A DNA stretch of 64,000 nt, from the NCBI RefSeq assembly GCF_023284065.1, contig NZ_JAKIKP010000002.1, positions 310,001-374,000 of the forward strand, in the 5' to 3' direction. Position 1 is the stretch's first letter. Each line of letters begins with the position of its first letter. Source of the DNA: Shewanella gaetbuli (GTDB lineage Bacteria; Pseudomonadota; Gammaproteobacteria; Enterobacterales; Shewanellaceae). Below are positions 34,341 through 44,565 of the stretch, one piece after another. The translations under genes were made by a program, and so were the position numbers. The notes beneath the pieces were generated by a model, which was not told the DNA's origin, made no database searches, and worked only from the letters and a program-made list of their open reading frames with translations.

Positions 34341-36641
34341 ATGCAGATCCGATATTTTCTGGCCTTAAGCCTTTTGCCCCAATGTGTATTTGCACAAACG
34401 CCTGATGCAGAAACACCGCTGCCATCAGTGTGTTTGATTGAGCCTCCTGTTTCACGTTCTTTCAATGATCGCGAGAAACTCAGTGGTATTAAAGAATCTG
34501 ATATTGTCATTATTTCAGATAACTCAAGCGCATCTTTTGAGAATCAAGCTCACTTTAGTGGTGACGTAAGCTTCAGCCAGGGCGCTAGACACATAGCCGC
34601 TGATGAAGCAACATTAGATCAAAAAAAGCAGCAATTATCAGCCAATGGCAATCTGATATTTAAAGAAGAGCAATTCACCGTTACCGCTGAAAGCTTGCAA
34701 GCACAGATGACCAGCAACAGTGCCACGTTAACCGGCGCAGAATATTGGTTTAATGGCCAACAAGCGCACGGGGATGCCAATAAACTCCAAATCACTTCTG
34801 ACAATAACCTTATTCTTTCAGGTACTAACTTCACCACTTGCCCTCCGGGGGATGAGTCGTGGTTGTTAGAAGCCGATATGATCAAAATCGACAGTGAAGA
34901 AGAATGGGGGGAAATTTGGAATGCTAAACTTAGGGTCGCTGACATTCCAATAATGTATATTCCCTATATGACCATTCCGGTTTCCGAAAAACGAAAATCG
35001 GGTTTTTTATTCCCCAGTTTCAGCACTAGTACAACTAACGGTGTGCAACTAAGCGTGCCTTATTATTGGAATATCGCCCCTGAATATGACCTAACCATCA
35101 CCCCTGACTTTATGTCTTCAAGGGGCTTATTTGCAAAAACGGAGTTCAGATATTTAGCCGGTGAAGAGCAAAATGGCCAGTTAAATGTCGAATATTTAGG
35201 TAGCGACAAAAAGTTAACCAACCGTCCAGACCGCTATTTGTTACATTGGAGCCACCAAGGAGCATTAACAGAAAACTGGCGGGTTAGAGCAAACTACACC
35301 GATGTTTCTGATAATAATTATTTTAATGACCTGAACTCAGACGTTAACCGCTCAACAGACAACCAATTATCACGAATTGGAGAAGCCAGTTACTTTGAAC
35401 AAAACTGGGATCTCAACATGCGAGTACAAGACATTAAAGTACTCGGTGAAGATGAAATGCCTTATCAAGTTATGCCACAGCTGAACTTTAACTACCGTCA
35501 AAACCGAATATGGGACATGGTTGATTTTAGGTTCAACTCTGAATTAACTAACTTTAGTCATCAAGAAAACGACTATTCAACAGCAACACGTTTACATATG
35601 GCACCAAGCTTATCTTTGCCTATTCAAGGTCCTGCGGGAAGCTTCACCAGTGAACTAAAGTTAATGCAAACTCAGTATTGGCAACAAACTGTTGAGTCAG
35701 ACACTCAATTAGATGACTCAGTAAGCCGAACCATCCCTCAAGTTAGGCTTGCAGGGCAAATTAACTTTGACCGAGATGCCCGTTTTTGGGGTAATAATTA
35801 TAAGCAGACCTTAGAGCCTCAATTTCAGTATTTGTACGTCGGCTACGAAGACCAATCTGCAATTGGAATTTATGATACCGCTCAATTACAAGAAGATTAC
35901 TTTGGTTTATTTAGAGACAGACGCTTTTCGGGGCTCGACAGAATTGCAGATGCGAACCAGTTAACCGTAGGTTTTACCACACGTTTTTTAGATGAACAAA
36001 ATCTTGAGAAATTTAAATTTAGCCTTGGCCAAACCATTTACTTTGAAGAATCTAAAGTATTACTTGAAAATCAATACTTGCAAGAACCCCAAAGTACCTC
36101 AGTATTAGCCGCTGAAATAGATGCTCACGTATATGATGACTGGTTCATTAGTGGTTCGGTGCAACATGACACCGAGAATAACGAAAACAAAAAATCGGAA
36201 GTGACTTTAGATTTCCGACCTAGTAACGACAAACTGCTTCAATTCAGTTACCGTTATGTCCCTGATTTACTCAATACCAATACCAACGACCGAGTTAATA
36301 TTTCTCAAGCGGGTGTCAGAACATCTTGGCCAATAAGGGATGACTTATATTTTGTTGGTAATTGGTATTATGACTTAAATGAAGATCGTAGCATTGAGAC
36401 CTACACAGGTTTTCAATATGAATCTTGCTGCTGGGCAGTTCGTCTAAGTTACCATTACCGCATTAAAACCAATTATGACGATGATCTATCTGAGTCAATT
36501 GATGGTCGTGAAGAGTTTGAAAAAGGCGTCTACCTCAACTTTGTTATAAAAGGATTAGGAGGCTCAGGTCCATTAGGCGTTGAAGACATGCTAGACGAAG
36601 GTTTATTTAACTACAGAAAACCACTTTACTTAAGGAATTAA
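34341..36641 (+). CDS. lptD: LPS-assembly outer-membrane protein
   Basis: With the ATG at 34341 the protein has 766 residues, including a signal peptide ending CVFA. The longer in-frame start at 34245 would bury the signal. The N-terminal LptA/OstA-like domain (FENQAHFSGDVSFSQGARHIAADEATLD) precedes a 26-strand barrel. Cys31, a cysteine in TTCPPGD and the pair in YESCCWAVRLSYHYR match the four disulfide cysteines of E. coli LptD. LptD with LptE inserts lipopolysaccharide in the outer leaflet. It is followed by surA, which encodes its folding chaperone. Confidence 0.97.
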   Translation: MQIRYFLALSLLPQCVFAQTPDAETPLPSVCLIEPPVSRSFNDREKLSGIKESDIVIISDNSSASFENQAHFSGDVSFSQGARHIAADEATLDQKKQQLSANGNLIFKEEQFTVTAESLQAQMTSNSATLTGAEYWFNGQQAHGDANKLQITSDNNLILSGTNFTTCPPGDESWLLEADMIKIDSEEEWGEIWNAKLRVADIPIMYIPYMTIPVSEKRKSGFLFPSFSTSTTNGVQLSVPYYWNIAPEYDLTITPDFMSSRGLFAKTEFRYLAGEEQNGQLNVEYLGSDKKLTNRPDRYLLHWSHQGALTENWRVRANYTDVSDNNYFNDLNSDVNRSTDNQLSRIGEASYFEQNWDLNMRVQDIKVLGEDEMPYQVMPQLNFNYRQNRIWDMVDFRFNSELTNFSHQENDYSTATRLHMAPSLSLPIQGPAGSFTSELKLMQTQYWQQTVESDTQLDDSVSRTIPQVRLAGQINFDRDARFWGNNYKQTLEPQFQYLYVGYEDQSAIGIYDTAQLQEDYFGLFRDRRFSGLDRIADANQLTVGFTTRFLDEQNLEKFKFSLGQTIYFEESKVLLENQYLQEPQSTSVLAAEIDAHVYDDWFISGSVQHDTENNENKKSEVTLDFRPSNDKLLQFSYRYVPDLLNTNTNDRVNISQAGVRTSWPIRDDLYFVGNWYYDLNEDRSIETYTGFQYESCCWAVRLSYHYRIKTNYDDDLSESIDGREEFEKGVYLNFVIKGLGGSGPLGVEDMLDEGLFNYRKPLYLRN

Positions 36642-36793
36642 GCGGCTTTTATGCTAGCTTATGATAAATTGCTGAACCAAGATTAAAAACTGCAGTCCAA
36701 TGTCGTGTTAAATTAAAAATACACGTATAAATGACAACAATAGATTTGGGCTCAAAACCCGATATACCAATGATAGTGCCAAGGATTTTTTGG

Positions 36794-38098
36794 ATGAAAC
36801 ACAGTAAGAAACTTTTTTTTGCATTATGTGCATTGGCGATGAGCCAAACCGTGATGTCTGCGCCACAAGAACTAGACCGTGTTGCGGTCCAATTAAATGA
36901 TGGCATTATTTTAGAAAGCGAAATTAACAATATGGTCGATACTGTATCGGCTAACGCAAAAGCAGCAAACCAAACGTTGCCTTCAGCTGAAGCATTACGT
37001 ACTCAGGTCATTGAACGTCTAATTTTAACACGACTACAATTGCAAACCGCTGACCGCATAGGCTTATCAATTGGTGATTTACAATTAGATCAAACCATCG
37101 CCAACATTGCCAAAGAACAAAATATGACTGTCAGCCAAATGCAGCAGCAGTTAGAGTCTGAAGGTATGAGTTATAGTCAATACCGTGAACAATTACGCGA
37201 AGAAATCACCATTGGTGAAATTCAACGAATTCAAGTTCAACGCCGTATTCAAGTATCGCCTCAAGAAATTAGTAGCTTAGTTAAGCTAATTGAAGAACAA
37301 GGCTTAAAAAATGTTGAGTTCCAAGTAGGACATATTCTAATTGAATTACCCAGCGATCCGACTAGCGCTCAACTAGAATCATCAAGTCGTCGAGCAGAAG
37401 CGGTACTTAAAAGATTAAATGATGGCGCAGACTTTAAAAGCACCGCAATTGCCTCTTCATCTGGCCCCAAAGCGCTAGAAGGAGGTGTTTGGGACTTTAT
37501 GAACATCAATGAAATGCCAACGCTATTTGCAGAAGTGATTACCAATGCCAAAAAGGGTGATATTTTTGGTCCAATTAAATCTGGTTCAGGTTTCCATATT
37601 ATCAAAGTAATGGATACTCGAGGCTTACAAACTCAAGAAATTGATGAGGTTAAGTCACGTCATATCTTACTAAAACCTTCGCCAATTTTGTCAGAAGATC
37701 GTGCCCAAGCGATGCTATCAAACTTCTTAAAAGATATTAGAAATGGTGATGCTGATTTTGCTAAACTAGCACGTCAATATTCTGAAGACCCAGGTTCTGC
37801 CGCTAAAGGTGGAGAGCTTGGTTGGGCTGAACCCAGTTTATATGTCCCCGAGTTTTCCCAGACTCTTGAAAGCTTATCTCCTGGAGAAATAAGCGAGCCA
37901 TTCCGTACGACTCATGGATGGCATATTGTTCAGTTAGAAGAGCGTCGTAAAACCGATGCAACAGACAAATTTAACAGCAATCGAGCTCACCAATTAATTT
38001 TTCGTCGAAAATTTAACGAAGAGTTACAAAACTGGTTAGATGAAATGCGCAGTGATGCCTACATCGAAATATTCGAGCCTGAAAATCTACGAGGCTAA
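36794..38098 (+). CDS. surA: Periplasmic chaperone and peptidyl-prolyl isomerase
   Basis: With the ATG at 36794 (AAGGA upstream) the protein has 434 residues. A signal peptide ends at VMSA, and the mature protein starts APQELDRVAVQLNDGIILESEI. The SurA N-terminal domain is followed by two parvulin domains, beginning near QVGHILIELP (about residue 175) and KSRHILLKPS (about 285), and a C-terminal helix. It escorts outer-membrane proteins, including LptD, through the periplasm. It overlaps nothing and is 9 bp ahead of pdxA in the usual operon. Confidence 0.97.
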   Translation: MKHSKKLFFALCALAMSQTVMSAPQELDRVAVQLNDGIILESEINNMVDTVSANAKAANQTLPSAEALRTQVIERLILTRLQLQTADRIGLSIGDLQLDQTIANIAKEQNMTVSQMQQQLESEGMSYSQYREQLREEITIGEIQRIQVQRRIQVSPQEISSLVKLIEEQGLKNVEFQVGHILIELPSDPTSAQLESSSRRAEAVLKRLNDGADFKSTAIASSSGPKALEGGVWDFMNINEMPTLFAEVITNAKKGDIFGPIKSGSGFHIIKVMDTRGLQTQEIDEVKSRHILLKPSPILSEDRAQAMLSNFLKDIRNGDADFAKLARQYSEDPGSAAKGGELGWAEPSLYVPEFSQTLESLSPGEISEPFRTTHGWHIVQLEERRKTDATDKFNSNRAHQLIFRRKFNEELQNWLDEMRSDAYIEIFEPENLRG

Positions 38099-38107
38099 TT
38101 AATAGCA

Positions 38108-39091
38108 ATGACCAAACGAATCGCGATTACGCCGGGTGAACCGGCAAGTATCGGACCAGACATCGTTATAAAACTAGCTCAGCAGGATTGGCCTGCTGAG
38201 TTAGTTGTTTGTGCCGATCCTCAATTAATGCTAGACCGAGCAAAAAAATTAAACCTGCCGCTAACATTAAAAACCTATCAATCGGACCAGCCTGCCCAAC
38301 CGCAACAAGCAGGCACGTTAACAATTATGCCATTTGACTTAGCAGAGCCTGTTGAATGTGGTGTGTTAAATGAAGCAAATAGTGCTTATGTGGTTGAAAC
38401 ACTTCGCTGTGCTGGCGAAAAAAACATGTCAAAAGAATTTGATGCGGTAGTCACTGGCCCAGTGCATAAAGGCATTATCAATCAAGCGGGTATTCCATTC
38501 AGTGGTCATACAGAATACTTTGCTTTGCAGGCTAATTGTCAAGACGTGGTAATGATGCTTGCCACCCCGGGACTTCAAGTTGCACTGATGACAACTCATA
38601 TCCCATTGGCGTATGTTTCAAAAGCCATCACCCGTGACAGGCTGCACCATATTATTGGCATATTGCATAAAGAGTTAGTCAATAAATTTGGCCTTGGCAC
38701 ACCTAAAATATATGTGTGTGGTCTAAACCCACATGCAGGTGAAGATGGCCATTTAGGGCGTGAAGAAATTGACGTAATGATTCCTGCCCTTAATGAACTT
38801 CGTGAACAAGGAATGGACATCGTCGGCCCCTTACCGGCAGATACCTTATTCCAACCAAAATATTTAGAACAAGCAGATGTCGTTTTGGCCATGTACCATG
38901 ATCAAGGCTTACCTGTGTTAAAATCCATTGGCTTTGGTCGGTCAGTGAATATCACCTTAGGCTTACCTTACATCCGAACTTCTGTTGACCACGGCACCGC
39001 ACTCGAACTTGCAGGCACCGGTGAAGCAGACAGTGGCAGTTTATTCTGCGCACTGAATAAAGCCATAGAAATGATCGACAAGAGTAAATAA
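38108..39091 (+). CDS. pdxA: 4-hydroxythreonine-4-phosphate dehydrogenase
   Basis: PdxA oxidises 4-phosphohydroxy-L-threonine with NAD in pyridoxal phosphate synthesis. The 327-residue length is standard. Landmarks are [16 protein letters not shown] at the start, [22 protein letters not shown] with the zinc-binding histidine, [14 protein letters not shown] and [11 protein letters not shown] with a further metal His. Start spacing of 9 bp from surA and 8 bp to rsmA fits the conserved operon. Confidence 0.97.
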   Translation: MTKRIAITPGEPASIGPDIVIKLAQQDWPAELVVCADPQLMLDRAKKLNLPLTLKTYQSDQPAQPQQAGTLTIMPFDLAEPVECGVLNEANSAYVVETLRCAGEKNMSKEFDAVVTGPVHKGIINQAGIPFSGHTEYFALQANCQDVVMMLATPGLQVALMTTHIPLAYVSKAITRDRLHHIIGILHKELVNKFGLGTPKIYVCGLNPHAGEDGHLGREEIDVMIPALNELREQGMDIVGPLPADTLFQPKYLEQADVVLAMYHDQGLPVLKSIGFGRSVNITLGLPYIRTSVDHGTALELAGTGEADSGSLFCALNKAIEMIDKSK

Positions 39092-39099
39092 ATTATCTC

Positions 39100-39912
39100 A
39101 TGAGTAATAAAGTACATTTAGGTCACACGGCCAGAAAAAGATTTGGACAAAACTTCTTAACGGATGAAGGAGTGATCAGCAGCATTGTCGGTGCTATTTC
39201 ACCAGACAACGACCATGTTATGGTTGAAATTGGCCCAGGACTAGGCGCGCTAACCGAACCGGTTGCTGATTCAATTGACAATTTAACCGTTGTTGAACTT
39301 GACCGAGACTTGGTTGAACGTTTACAAGTCCACCCAGTATTAAAAGACAAGCTCACCATTCATCAAGGTGATGCGTTGCAGTTCGACTTTTCGAAACTGC
39401 AGCAAGATGGCAAAAAAATGAAAGTGTTTGGTAACTTACCTTACAACATTTCAACTCCACTGATGTTTCATTTATTTGAGTTTGCTCAACATATTGAAAC
39501 CATGCACTTTATGTTGCAAAAAGAAGTGGTATTACGCTTATCAGCAAGCCCAGGCAGCAAAGCCTATGGACGTTTAACGGTTATGGCACAATATTTTTGC
39601 CAAGTCGTGCCAGTTTTAGAAGTGCCACCACAATGCTTTACTCCGCCGCCAAAGGTTGACTCAGCCGTAGTGAGATTACTGCCCTATGATGACAAACCTT
39701 GGCCGTGTAAAGATGTTAATGTGCTGCGTCACTTATGTACCACCGCTTTTAATATGCGTCGAAAAACACTACGCAATAACTTAAAAGGGATGTTAGATGA
39801 CAGTGACTTTGAATCATTAAACATTGACTCAACCCTCAGACCAGAGCAAATCTCTGTTGAGCAATACGTTGCAATGGCAAACCTATATATTGATAAAACA
39901 GCAAATAGTTAA
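39100..39912 (+). CDS. rsmA: 16S rRNA dimethyladenosine transferase
   Basis: RsmA (KsgA) dimethylates two adjacent adenosines near the 3' end of 16S rRNA during 30S maturation. This 270-residue protein has [14 protein letters not shown] at the N-terminus, the SAM-binding [14 protein letters not shown] and the catalytic [10 protein letters not shown]. The C-terminal domain includes [14 protein letters not shown]. It is co-directional with pdxA and separated from apaG by a hairpin terminator. Confidence 0.97.
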   Translation: MSNKVHLGHTARKRFGQNFLTDEGVISSIVGAISPDNDHVMVEIGPGLGALTEPVADSIDNLTVVELDRDLVERLQVHPVLKDKLTIHQGDALQFDFSKLQQDGKKMKVFGNLPYNISTPLMFHLFEFAQHIETMHFMLQKEVVLRLSASPGSKAYGRLTVMAQYFCQVVPVLEVPPQCFTPPPKVDSAVVRLLPYDDKPWPCKDVNVLRHLCTTAFNMRRKTLRNNLKGMLDDSDFESLNIDSTLRPEQISVEQYVAMANLYIDKTANS

Positions 39913-39923
39913 CCTTACTACCC

Positions 39924-39957
39924 ATAAAGGGCATATTCATTGAATGTGCCCTTTTGC
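39924..39957 (+). terminator. Intra-operon terminator-like hairpin between rsmA and apaG
   Basis: AAAGGGCATATTCA pairs with TGAATGTGCCCTTT (one G-U) and is followed by T. It lies within an otherwise co-directional operon and could attenuate apaG-apaH. Confidence 0.65.
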
Positions 39958-39979
39958 TTATGGACGAGAAACCCCAAAT

Positions 39980-40360
39980 ATGAGTACCACACCTTCCCCT
40001 GTAAAAATAAAAGTTGAAACAGAGTATTTAGAACAACAATCAGATGCCTCTGATAACAAATATTTGTTTACCTACACCATTACCATCATAAATGTTGGCG
40101 ACCAAGCTGTTACCCTTAAAGATCGTCACTGGATAATTACCAACTCTAACGGTGAAAAAAGTGAAGTAAAAGGGCCTGGTGTTGTTGGAGAAACGCCCAC
40201 TATTGCCCCGAATACTGCCTACCAGTATTCCAGTGGCACAGTATTAGAAACGCCACTAGGGTTTATGCAAGGCTCGTATGGAATGGAATACAGCAATGGC
40301 AAGTCATTTGCCGCCCCTATTGAACCATTCCGATTAGCCGTTCCAGGAATTTTACAATAA
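39980..40360 (+). CDS. apaG: ApaG protein
   Basis: With the ATG at 39980 the protein has 126 residues, the usual size; upstream in-frame codons lie inside the terminator hairpin. The ApaG fold (PF04379) is seen in KYLFTYTITIINVGDQAVTLKDRHWIITNSNGEKSEV, VVGETPTI and QGSYGMEY. ApaG is a fibronectin-III-like protein of uncertain role, linked to apaH in most proteobacteria. It is 4 bp before apaH. Confidence 0.95.
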   Translation: MSTTPSPVKIKVETEYLEQQSDASDNKYLFTYTITIINVGDQAVTLKDRHWIITNSNGEKSEVKGPGVVGETPTIAPNTAYQYSSGTVLETPLGFMQGSYGMEYSNGKSFAAPIEPFRLAVPGILQ

Positions 40361-40364
40361 CTCT

Positions 40365-41183
40365 ATGGCCAATTATTTTGTCGGTGATATCCAAGGCTGT
40401 TTTGATGAACTTGAACGGCTACTTGAAAAAGTAGACTTTAACCCTTCTAAAGATAATCTATGGGCAGTGGGAGACTTAGTCGCTCGTGGAACAAAGTCAT
40501 TAGAAACCTTACGTTATTTTGAGTCGTTAGGTGACAGTGCTAAGGTTGTTTTAGGAAATCATGATCTTCATCTGATGGCCGTTAGTGGTAAGCTCAAAAA
40601 AGCGAACCCTAGTGATAACTTATCCGCACTGCTTGCAGCCCCCGACTGCGGTAAGTTAATTGATTGGCTAAGGCTGCAACCATTAGCTCGCTACTTGCCT
40701 GAACATAAGCTGATTATGACTCATGCGGGAGTGCATCCAAAGTGGGATTTAGCTACATTACAAACTGAATCAAACTACGTCAGTGAACAGCTACAACAAG
40801 CAGATTACTTAAATACGTTAATTGCGCAAATGTACCAAAATACCCCCGATGAATGGCAGCCAGAACGACAGGGTATAGCGCGGGCAATATTTTGTATTAA
40901 TGCCTTAACCCGTATGCGCTATTTGACATCCGATACTCGTTTAGAATTTGCCTGTAAACTCCCACCAAAAGATAACCCACACCAGCATATTTCACCGTGG
41001 TTTAATTTCAAATTACAGCTGGCTAGCCCCTATCAGATTGTGTTTGGCCATTGGGCGGCATTGATGGGACAAACGGGCCAACCACGCATACATGCACTTG
41101 ATACCGGCTGCTGCTGGGGAGAACATTTAACGTTATGGCATTTGGAAAATAATCAGAAAATTATCCAAAAAAAGTTAAATTAA
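40365..41183 (+). CDS. apaH: Symmetrical diadenosine tetraphosphatase
   Basis: ApaH hydrolyses Ap4A and removes NpnN caps from RNA. This 272-residue protein has the PPP phosphatase motifs in order: GDIQGCFDEL, GDLVARG, LGNHDLHLM, then THAGVHPKW and the late FGHWAALMG. The one change to the GDxxDRG block (GDLVARG) is typical of ApaH, where it is GDLVARG. It ends the pdxA-rsmA-apaG-apaH run and is followed by about 100 bp before the chemoreceptor gene. Confidence 0.97.
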   Translation: MANYFVGDIQGCFDELERLLEKVDFNPSKDNLWAVGDLVARGTKSLETLRYFESLGDSAKVVLGNHDLHLMAVSGKLKKANPSDNLSALLAAPDCGKLIDWLRLQPLARYLPEHKLIMTHAGVHPKWDLATLQTESNYVSEQLQQADYLNTLIAQMYQNTPDEWQPERQGIARAIFCINALTRMRYLTSDTRLEFACKLPPKDNPHQHISPWFNFKLQLASPYQIVFGHWAALMGQTGQPRIHALDTGCCWGEHLTLWHLENNQKIIQKKLN

Positions 41184-41290
41184 GGTTAAACTTTACAGAC
41201 AATTAGCCGATACTTAACTATTGCATTTAGCATTACCTGAATACCCTACCCTGCTTAATGGGATAAAATAATAAAAGGTTGGAGTAACAT

Positions 41291-43312
41291 ATGAAAATAA
41301 ACGTAGCTACTAGGGTAATCGGTGGTTTCACAGCGGTTACCTTATTGCTCATCATACTTGGTATTGTGACCTTAATCGGTAATAGCAGCATCAAAGATGG
41401 CACCCAAACCCTACAACAAATCAGCTTGCCAGCTCTGGAATCAACTAACCGATTAAGTGAAAACTTAAGCAGCCAACAAATTGAATCATTACAAGCTTTT
41501 TACAGCGACCACTCTTCAAAAATTCCTGTTATAGAAAAACAACTGCTCAAGGAAAATAGCAAGTTTCAAACTGAGTTAGACCTTCTTTCAAGCATTATTT
41601 CTAACCAAGGTGAACTGACTCAACCATTATCAGAGTTAAAGTCTGCCTATAAAGGCTATCAAGACAGCGCTAACCTCATGTTAGCCGAAAAATCCCAAGC
41701 ATTATCTACTCAAGAGAAGCTATTGGGATTACGTGACGATTTCGAGAATGCTGCAGATGATGCTTCATCAATCTTACTCGACGTTATTGACCTAGAAATG
41801 AGTGATGACGACACAGAAAAAAGCTTAGCGGCTTCAGCCAGTACCGTCGACAATACCTTTATTAATCTTATCACCACTATTTTTGATTTAATTGCTACCA
41901 CTGACAAATCTAAATACTCAATCATTACCAAAGAATTGGATTACATGGTAAGTGAGTCTAAGGGAAAACTGAGCCACATAAGCCTACAAGGCCAAGGGGT
42001 TTTAGACAGTGATATTTTGACTGATCTGGCAGATGAAACAGAAAAAGTATTTGAACTATTAAGTGGTCCGAACTCGATTATTGCTTTAAAAGGCCGCCAG
42101 TTAGATCACGCAGAAAAAGCCGCTAAACAATTACTTGTAACCAAAAACAAAGCCAAAACAGCTAACGCCACCATGAGTAGCCTAGCTTCTGCCATTGACA
42201 GGTTTACTGACGACATTAGCTCGCAAGCAATTGAAGTTATTGACTCAGCAGCCATTAAAACCATGATAGTGGTAGTTATAGCCATTTTGGTCGCCATAGT
42301 CGTCAGTATTGCAGTGGTTAACCCGTTAAAGCGTTCTTTAAATCAAGTAAACCAAGCTCTAAACGTTTTAGCATCAGGTGATTTAACCCATAAACTTGAT
42401 GACTCAGGACACGACGAGTTTGCTCAACTTTCAAAGAACTGTAACCGCCTAGTGGATAGTTTAAGAAACTTAATCACCGGCATTTTAGACCGTTCGAACC
42501 AATTAGCTGCTGCGGCAGAGCAAACTTCAGCCATTACATCGCAAACCACGATTGGTATTCAAGAACAAAAAAGCCAAGTAGACCAAGTTGCAACAGCAAC
42601 CACAGAACTTAGCTCAAGTGCACAACAAGTATCTATGAGTGCAGATCAAGCCCTTGACCAAATCAAGCAAGCCGATGCTGAAACTCAACATATGCGTACC
42701 TTAGCCGATGAAAGCAAACTCACTATTCAAGCCTTAGCTGAAGAAGTCTCTAAAGCAGGTATTGTGATCAACAAGCTACACACAGACAGTGCCTCAATTG
42801 GTTCGATTCTTGACGTAATTCGTGGTATTGCCGAGCAAACAAACTTACTGGCGTTAAATGCTGCAATTGAAGCTGCAAGGGCGGGCGAACAAGGCCGTGG
42901 CTTTGCGGTAGTGGCAGATGAGGTAAGAAGCTTAGCCTCACGCACCCAAGATTCGACACAAGAGATCCAACAAATGATTGAGGTGTTACAGCAAGGTGCC
43001 CAAGAAGCGGTAGCGGTTATGGAACTAGGCCGTTCACAAGCCAATAGCTGTGTTGATAAGAATGAGCAAGCCAACTTAGCGCTTGAAACCATTATTAAGT
43101 CTGTTCATGAGGCTTATGATTCAGGTACTCATATTGCGCATGCAGCACAAGAGCAGAACTTAGTGAGTCAACAGGTTTCAGAAAAGCTCGAGCATATTGC
43201 ACAGATTTCTGAAGAGACAGCCTCAGGCGCTGATCAAACAGCAGAATCGAGTCATCAAGTGGCAATACTTGCTGAAGAGCTGCAAGCGTCTGTGGGTGAG
43301 TTTAAAGTGTAA
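41291..43312 (+). CDS. Methyl-accepting chemotaxis protein
   Basis: This 673-residue inner-membrane receptor has a transmembrane helix at about 10-30, a helical periplasmic sensor of nearly 300 residues, a second transmembrane helix near 322-345 and a HAMP region. A cytoplasmic coiled coil follows with the conserved tip ([22 protein letters not shown], then [18 protein letters not shown]). The long helical sensor suggests a double four-helix (HBM-type) fold, but the ligand is unknown. A ribosome-binding site GGAG precedes the ATG. It ends without a CheR-tethering pentapeptide. Confidence 0.93.
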   Translation: MKINVATRVIGGFTAVTLLLIILGIVTLIGNSSIKDGTQTLQQISLPALESTNRLSENLSSQQIESLQAFYSDHSSKIPVIEKQLLKENSKFQTELDLLSSIISNQGELTQPLSELKSAYKGYQDSANLMLAEKSQALSTQEKLLGLRDDFENAADDASSILLDVIDLEMSDDDTEKSLAASASTVDNTFINLITTIFDLIATTDKSKYSIITKELDYMVSESKGKLSHISLQGQGVLDSDILTDLADETEKVFELLSGPNSIIALKGRQLDHAEKAAKQLLVTKNKAKTANATMSSLASAIDRFTDDISSQAIEVIDSAAIKTMIVVVIAILVAIVVSIAVVNPLKRSLNQVNQALNVLASGDLTHKLDDSGHDEFAQLSKNCNRLVDSLRNLITGILDRSNQLAAAAEQTSAITSQTTIGIQEQKSQVDQVATATTELSSSAQQVSMSADQALDQIKQADAETQHMRTLADESKLTIQALAEEVSKAGIVINKLHTDSASIGSILDVIRGIAEQTNLLALNAAIEAARAGEQGRGFAVVADEVRSLASRTQDSTQEIQQMIEVLQQGAQEAVAVMELGRSQANSCVDKNEQANLALETIIKSVHEAYDSGTHIAHAAQEQNLVSQQVSEKLEHIAQISEETASGADQTAESSHQVAILAEELQASVGEFKV

Positions 43313-43340
43313 TCCTCATCCCCAAATGTTTATTGTTAAT

Positions 43341-43366
43341 AAAAAGGCCGTTAAGGCCTTTTTTAT
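43341..43366. terminator. Bidirectional terminator after the chemoreceptor gene
   Basis: AAAAAGGCC pairs with GGCCTTTTT around GTTAA and is followed by T runs. It ends the chemoreceptor transcript and also faces the 3' end of the minus-strand pseudogene. Confidence 0.88.
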
Positions 43367-43677
43367 TACCTTGAATTTTTCAACACGATCTTTTCTAGCC
43401 TTGGCTTAGCCAGAAGCCATTTCCTGCTGAATTTCCTCAAGTGGATGTAACCGTCTATACTGATGAAGCCGACAAGTACTGCGGCTGTTACCAACATCCA
43501 CTATATCCAATGGGGCACAGTTAGAGTGAAACACTGTCCCCCGTAGACTATTCGGCCAAAACATGTTTGCCATCAATGTGAATAGCATGACATTGAGGTT
43601 GCAATATAAGCAGTGCTAATACCAAGGTCGCCCATCCACAAAAACATCACTACACCGAATTTACTCAGCCATATCAT
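43366..43677 (-). pseudogene. Small membrane-protein gene with two in-frame stops
   Basis: On the minus strand an ATG at 43675-43677 opens a 104-codon frame ending with TAA beside the shared terminator. Two stops interrupt it: TGA at 43573-43575 and TAG at 43501-43503. Read through, it gives hydrophobic stretches (LSKFGVVMFLWMGDLGIST and WMLVTAAVLVGFISIDGY) and a basic tail (HLRKFSRKWLLAKP), the look of a small inner-membrane protein. Each stop is one substitution away from TGG. The family is not recognised. The continuous frame, composition and terminator support a decayed gene rather than chance. Confidence 0.6.
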
Positions 43678-43840
43678 TATCTGTAAATATCAGTTTGGAC
43701 AGCTTTTATATGTACTAGAACAGACCGTGAATTTGATGCTGACTATTCTCTGTCTCAAACACCTTTGAGTAGGAGATCATTAACATTGTTAGTAAGCTAT
43801 TTTGATGAGAGTTTATGTATATCTTCAGTCGAGTGGGGAT

Positions 43841-43860
43841 AATGGGGTCAGAGTTAATTT
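43841..43860. repeat. GGGGTCAGAG-type tag
   Basis: AATGGGGTCAGAGTTAATTT belongs to a motif that commonly flanks IS200-like REP-associated transposase genes. No such gene is present here. A variant occurs at 58315-58331 (GCTGGGGTCAGTGTTAT). The surrounding 43.68-43.88 kb holds nothing else I can name. Confidence 0.45.
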
Positions 43861-43885
43861 AATCAGTAGAGATACTTTTCTTCTA

Positions 43886-44049
43886 AGTTACTTATTATCG
43901 GATCAATGTTCTAAAACATTTTTGTCCAAAAATGCTTGAAAACAAGGCAAGTGTTTTCCGTAAACCGTGATTCTACAATCAAAAATCTAACGCCTGTTAT
44001 CAAATATTATAACAAGCTAGGCTGAACAGTTATTTATTACGATTGATAT
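43886..44049. mobile_element. Degenerate MITE-like element, family A
   Basis: This copy shares CAAAAATCTAACGCC, TAACAAGCTAGG and CAGTTATTTATTAC with the element at 9682-9842 in the same order and spacing. The right end is well kept (its complement reads ATATCAATCGTAATAAATAA). The left inverted repeat is worn and its boundary is approximate. Confidence 0.6.
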
Positions 44050-44060
44050 GAATTTAACAC

Positions 44061-44092
44061 AAAAAAATACCGACTAATAAGTCGGTATTTTA
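44061..44092 (-). terminator. Terminator of the DUF3718 gene
   Basis: AAATACCGACT and AGTCGGTATTT form a perfect stem around AATA, with A and T runs on both sides, 25 bp past the DUF3718 stop. Confidence 0.88.
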
Positions 44093-44116
44093 AGATACTC
44101 AATGCTCTAAAGAACA

Positions 44117-44503
44117 TTAACCACCAATACGATCTTTGATTGCAGCAGTTATAGCACTTGAACCATGACCATTTTCATTAGCCCAATCTAATATCGTTTG
44201 ACCATCAGCTTCTGGTACTTGTAAATCATCTGCGCCTAAACGTTTAGCAATATATTCGCCAACATCGTTTGCATTTGAGTTGTAGGCAGTACGCAATAAA
44301 CTGCTGCCATCACAACTCACACCCGTATAAATATTACGTAGCTTTACACGAGATTCTTTAAGCTTTTTACGCAAACGGTTTTTATCATCAGATTTTACAT
44401 AATCACAAATATTTGCAACTAATTGATCTGTGTTCGCTACTGCAGGGGCAGATACAAAAGATGCTGCAATCAGGGCGGCTAAGGCCACCGGAATTAAACG
44501 CAT
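44117..44503 (-). CDS. DUF3718 family periplasmic protein
   Basis: This 128-residue protein has a signal peptide (VALAALIAASFVSAPAVA, cleavage near residue 23). The mature domain (TDQLVANICDYVKSDDKNRLRKKLKESRVKLRNIYTGVSCDG) is DUF3718, common in Shewanella and Alteromonadales. Two cysteines (CDYV and VSCDG) probably form a disulfide. The C-terminal half (LLRTAYNSNANDVGEYIAKRLGADDL, then DGQTILDWANENGH) reads like a degenerate ankyrin-type repeat. Role unknown. It has its own terminator and lies between the chemoreceptor and folA. Confidence 0.8.
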   Translation of the reverse strand: MRLIPVALAALIAASFVSAPAVANTDQLVANICDYVKSDDKNRLRKKLKESRVKLRNIYTGVSCDGSSLLRTAYNSNANDVGEYIAKRLGADDLQVPEADGQTILDWANENGHGSSAITAAIKDRIGG

Positions 44504-44565
44504 CTGACACTCCTTTAACTAATTGTTTTTATCTAAATATTTTCATACATTGTGAAAATATTGAT

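Noticed and set aside
42106-43092. Minus-strand frames opposite the chemoreceptor
   Set aside because: Typical Ala/Ser-rich shadows of a coiled-coil gene.
43406-43588. 60-codon frame (ending PLEEIQQEMASG) considered as a transposase remnant
   Set aside because: No IS-family motif. The alternative frame through the same DNA gives a better membrane protein with a natural start and end.
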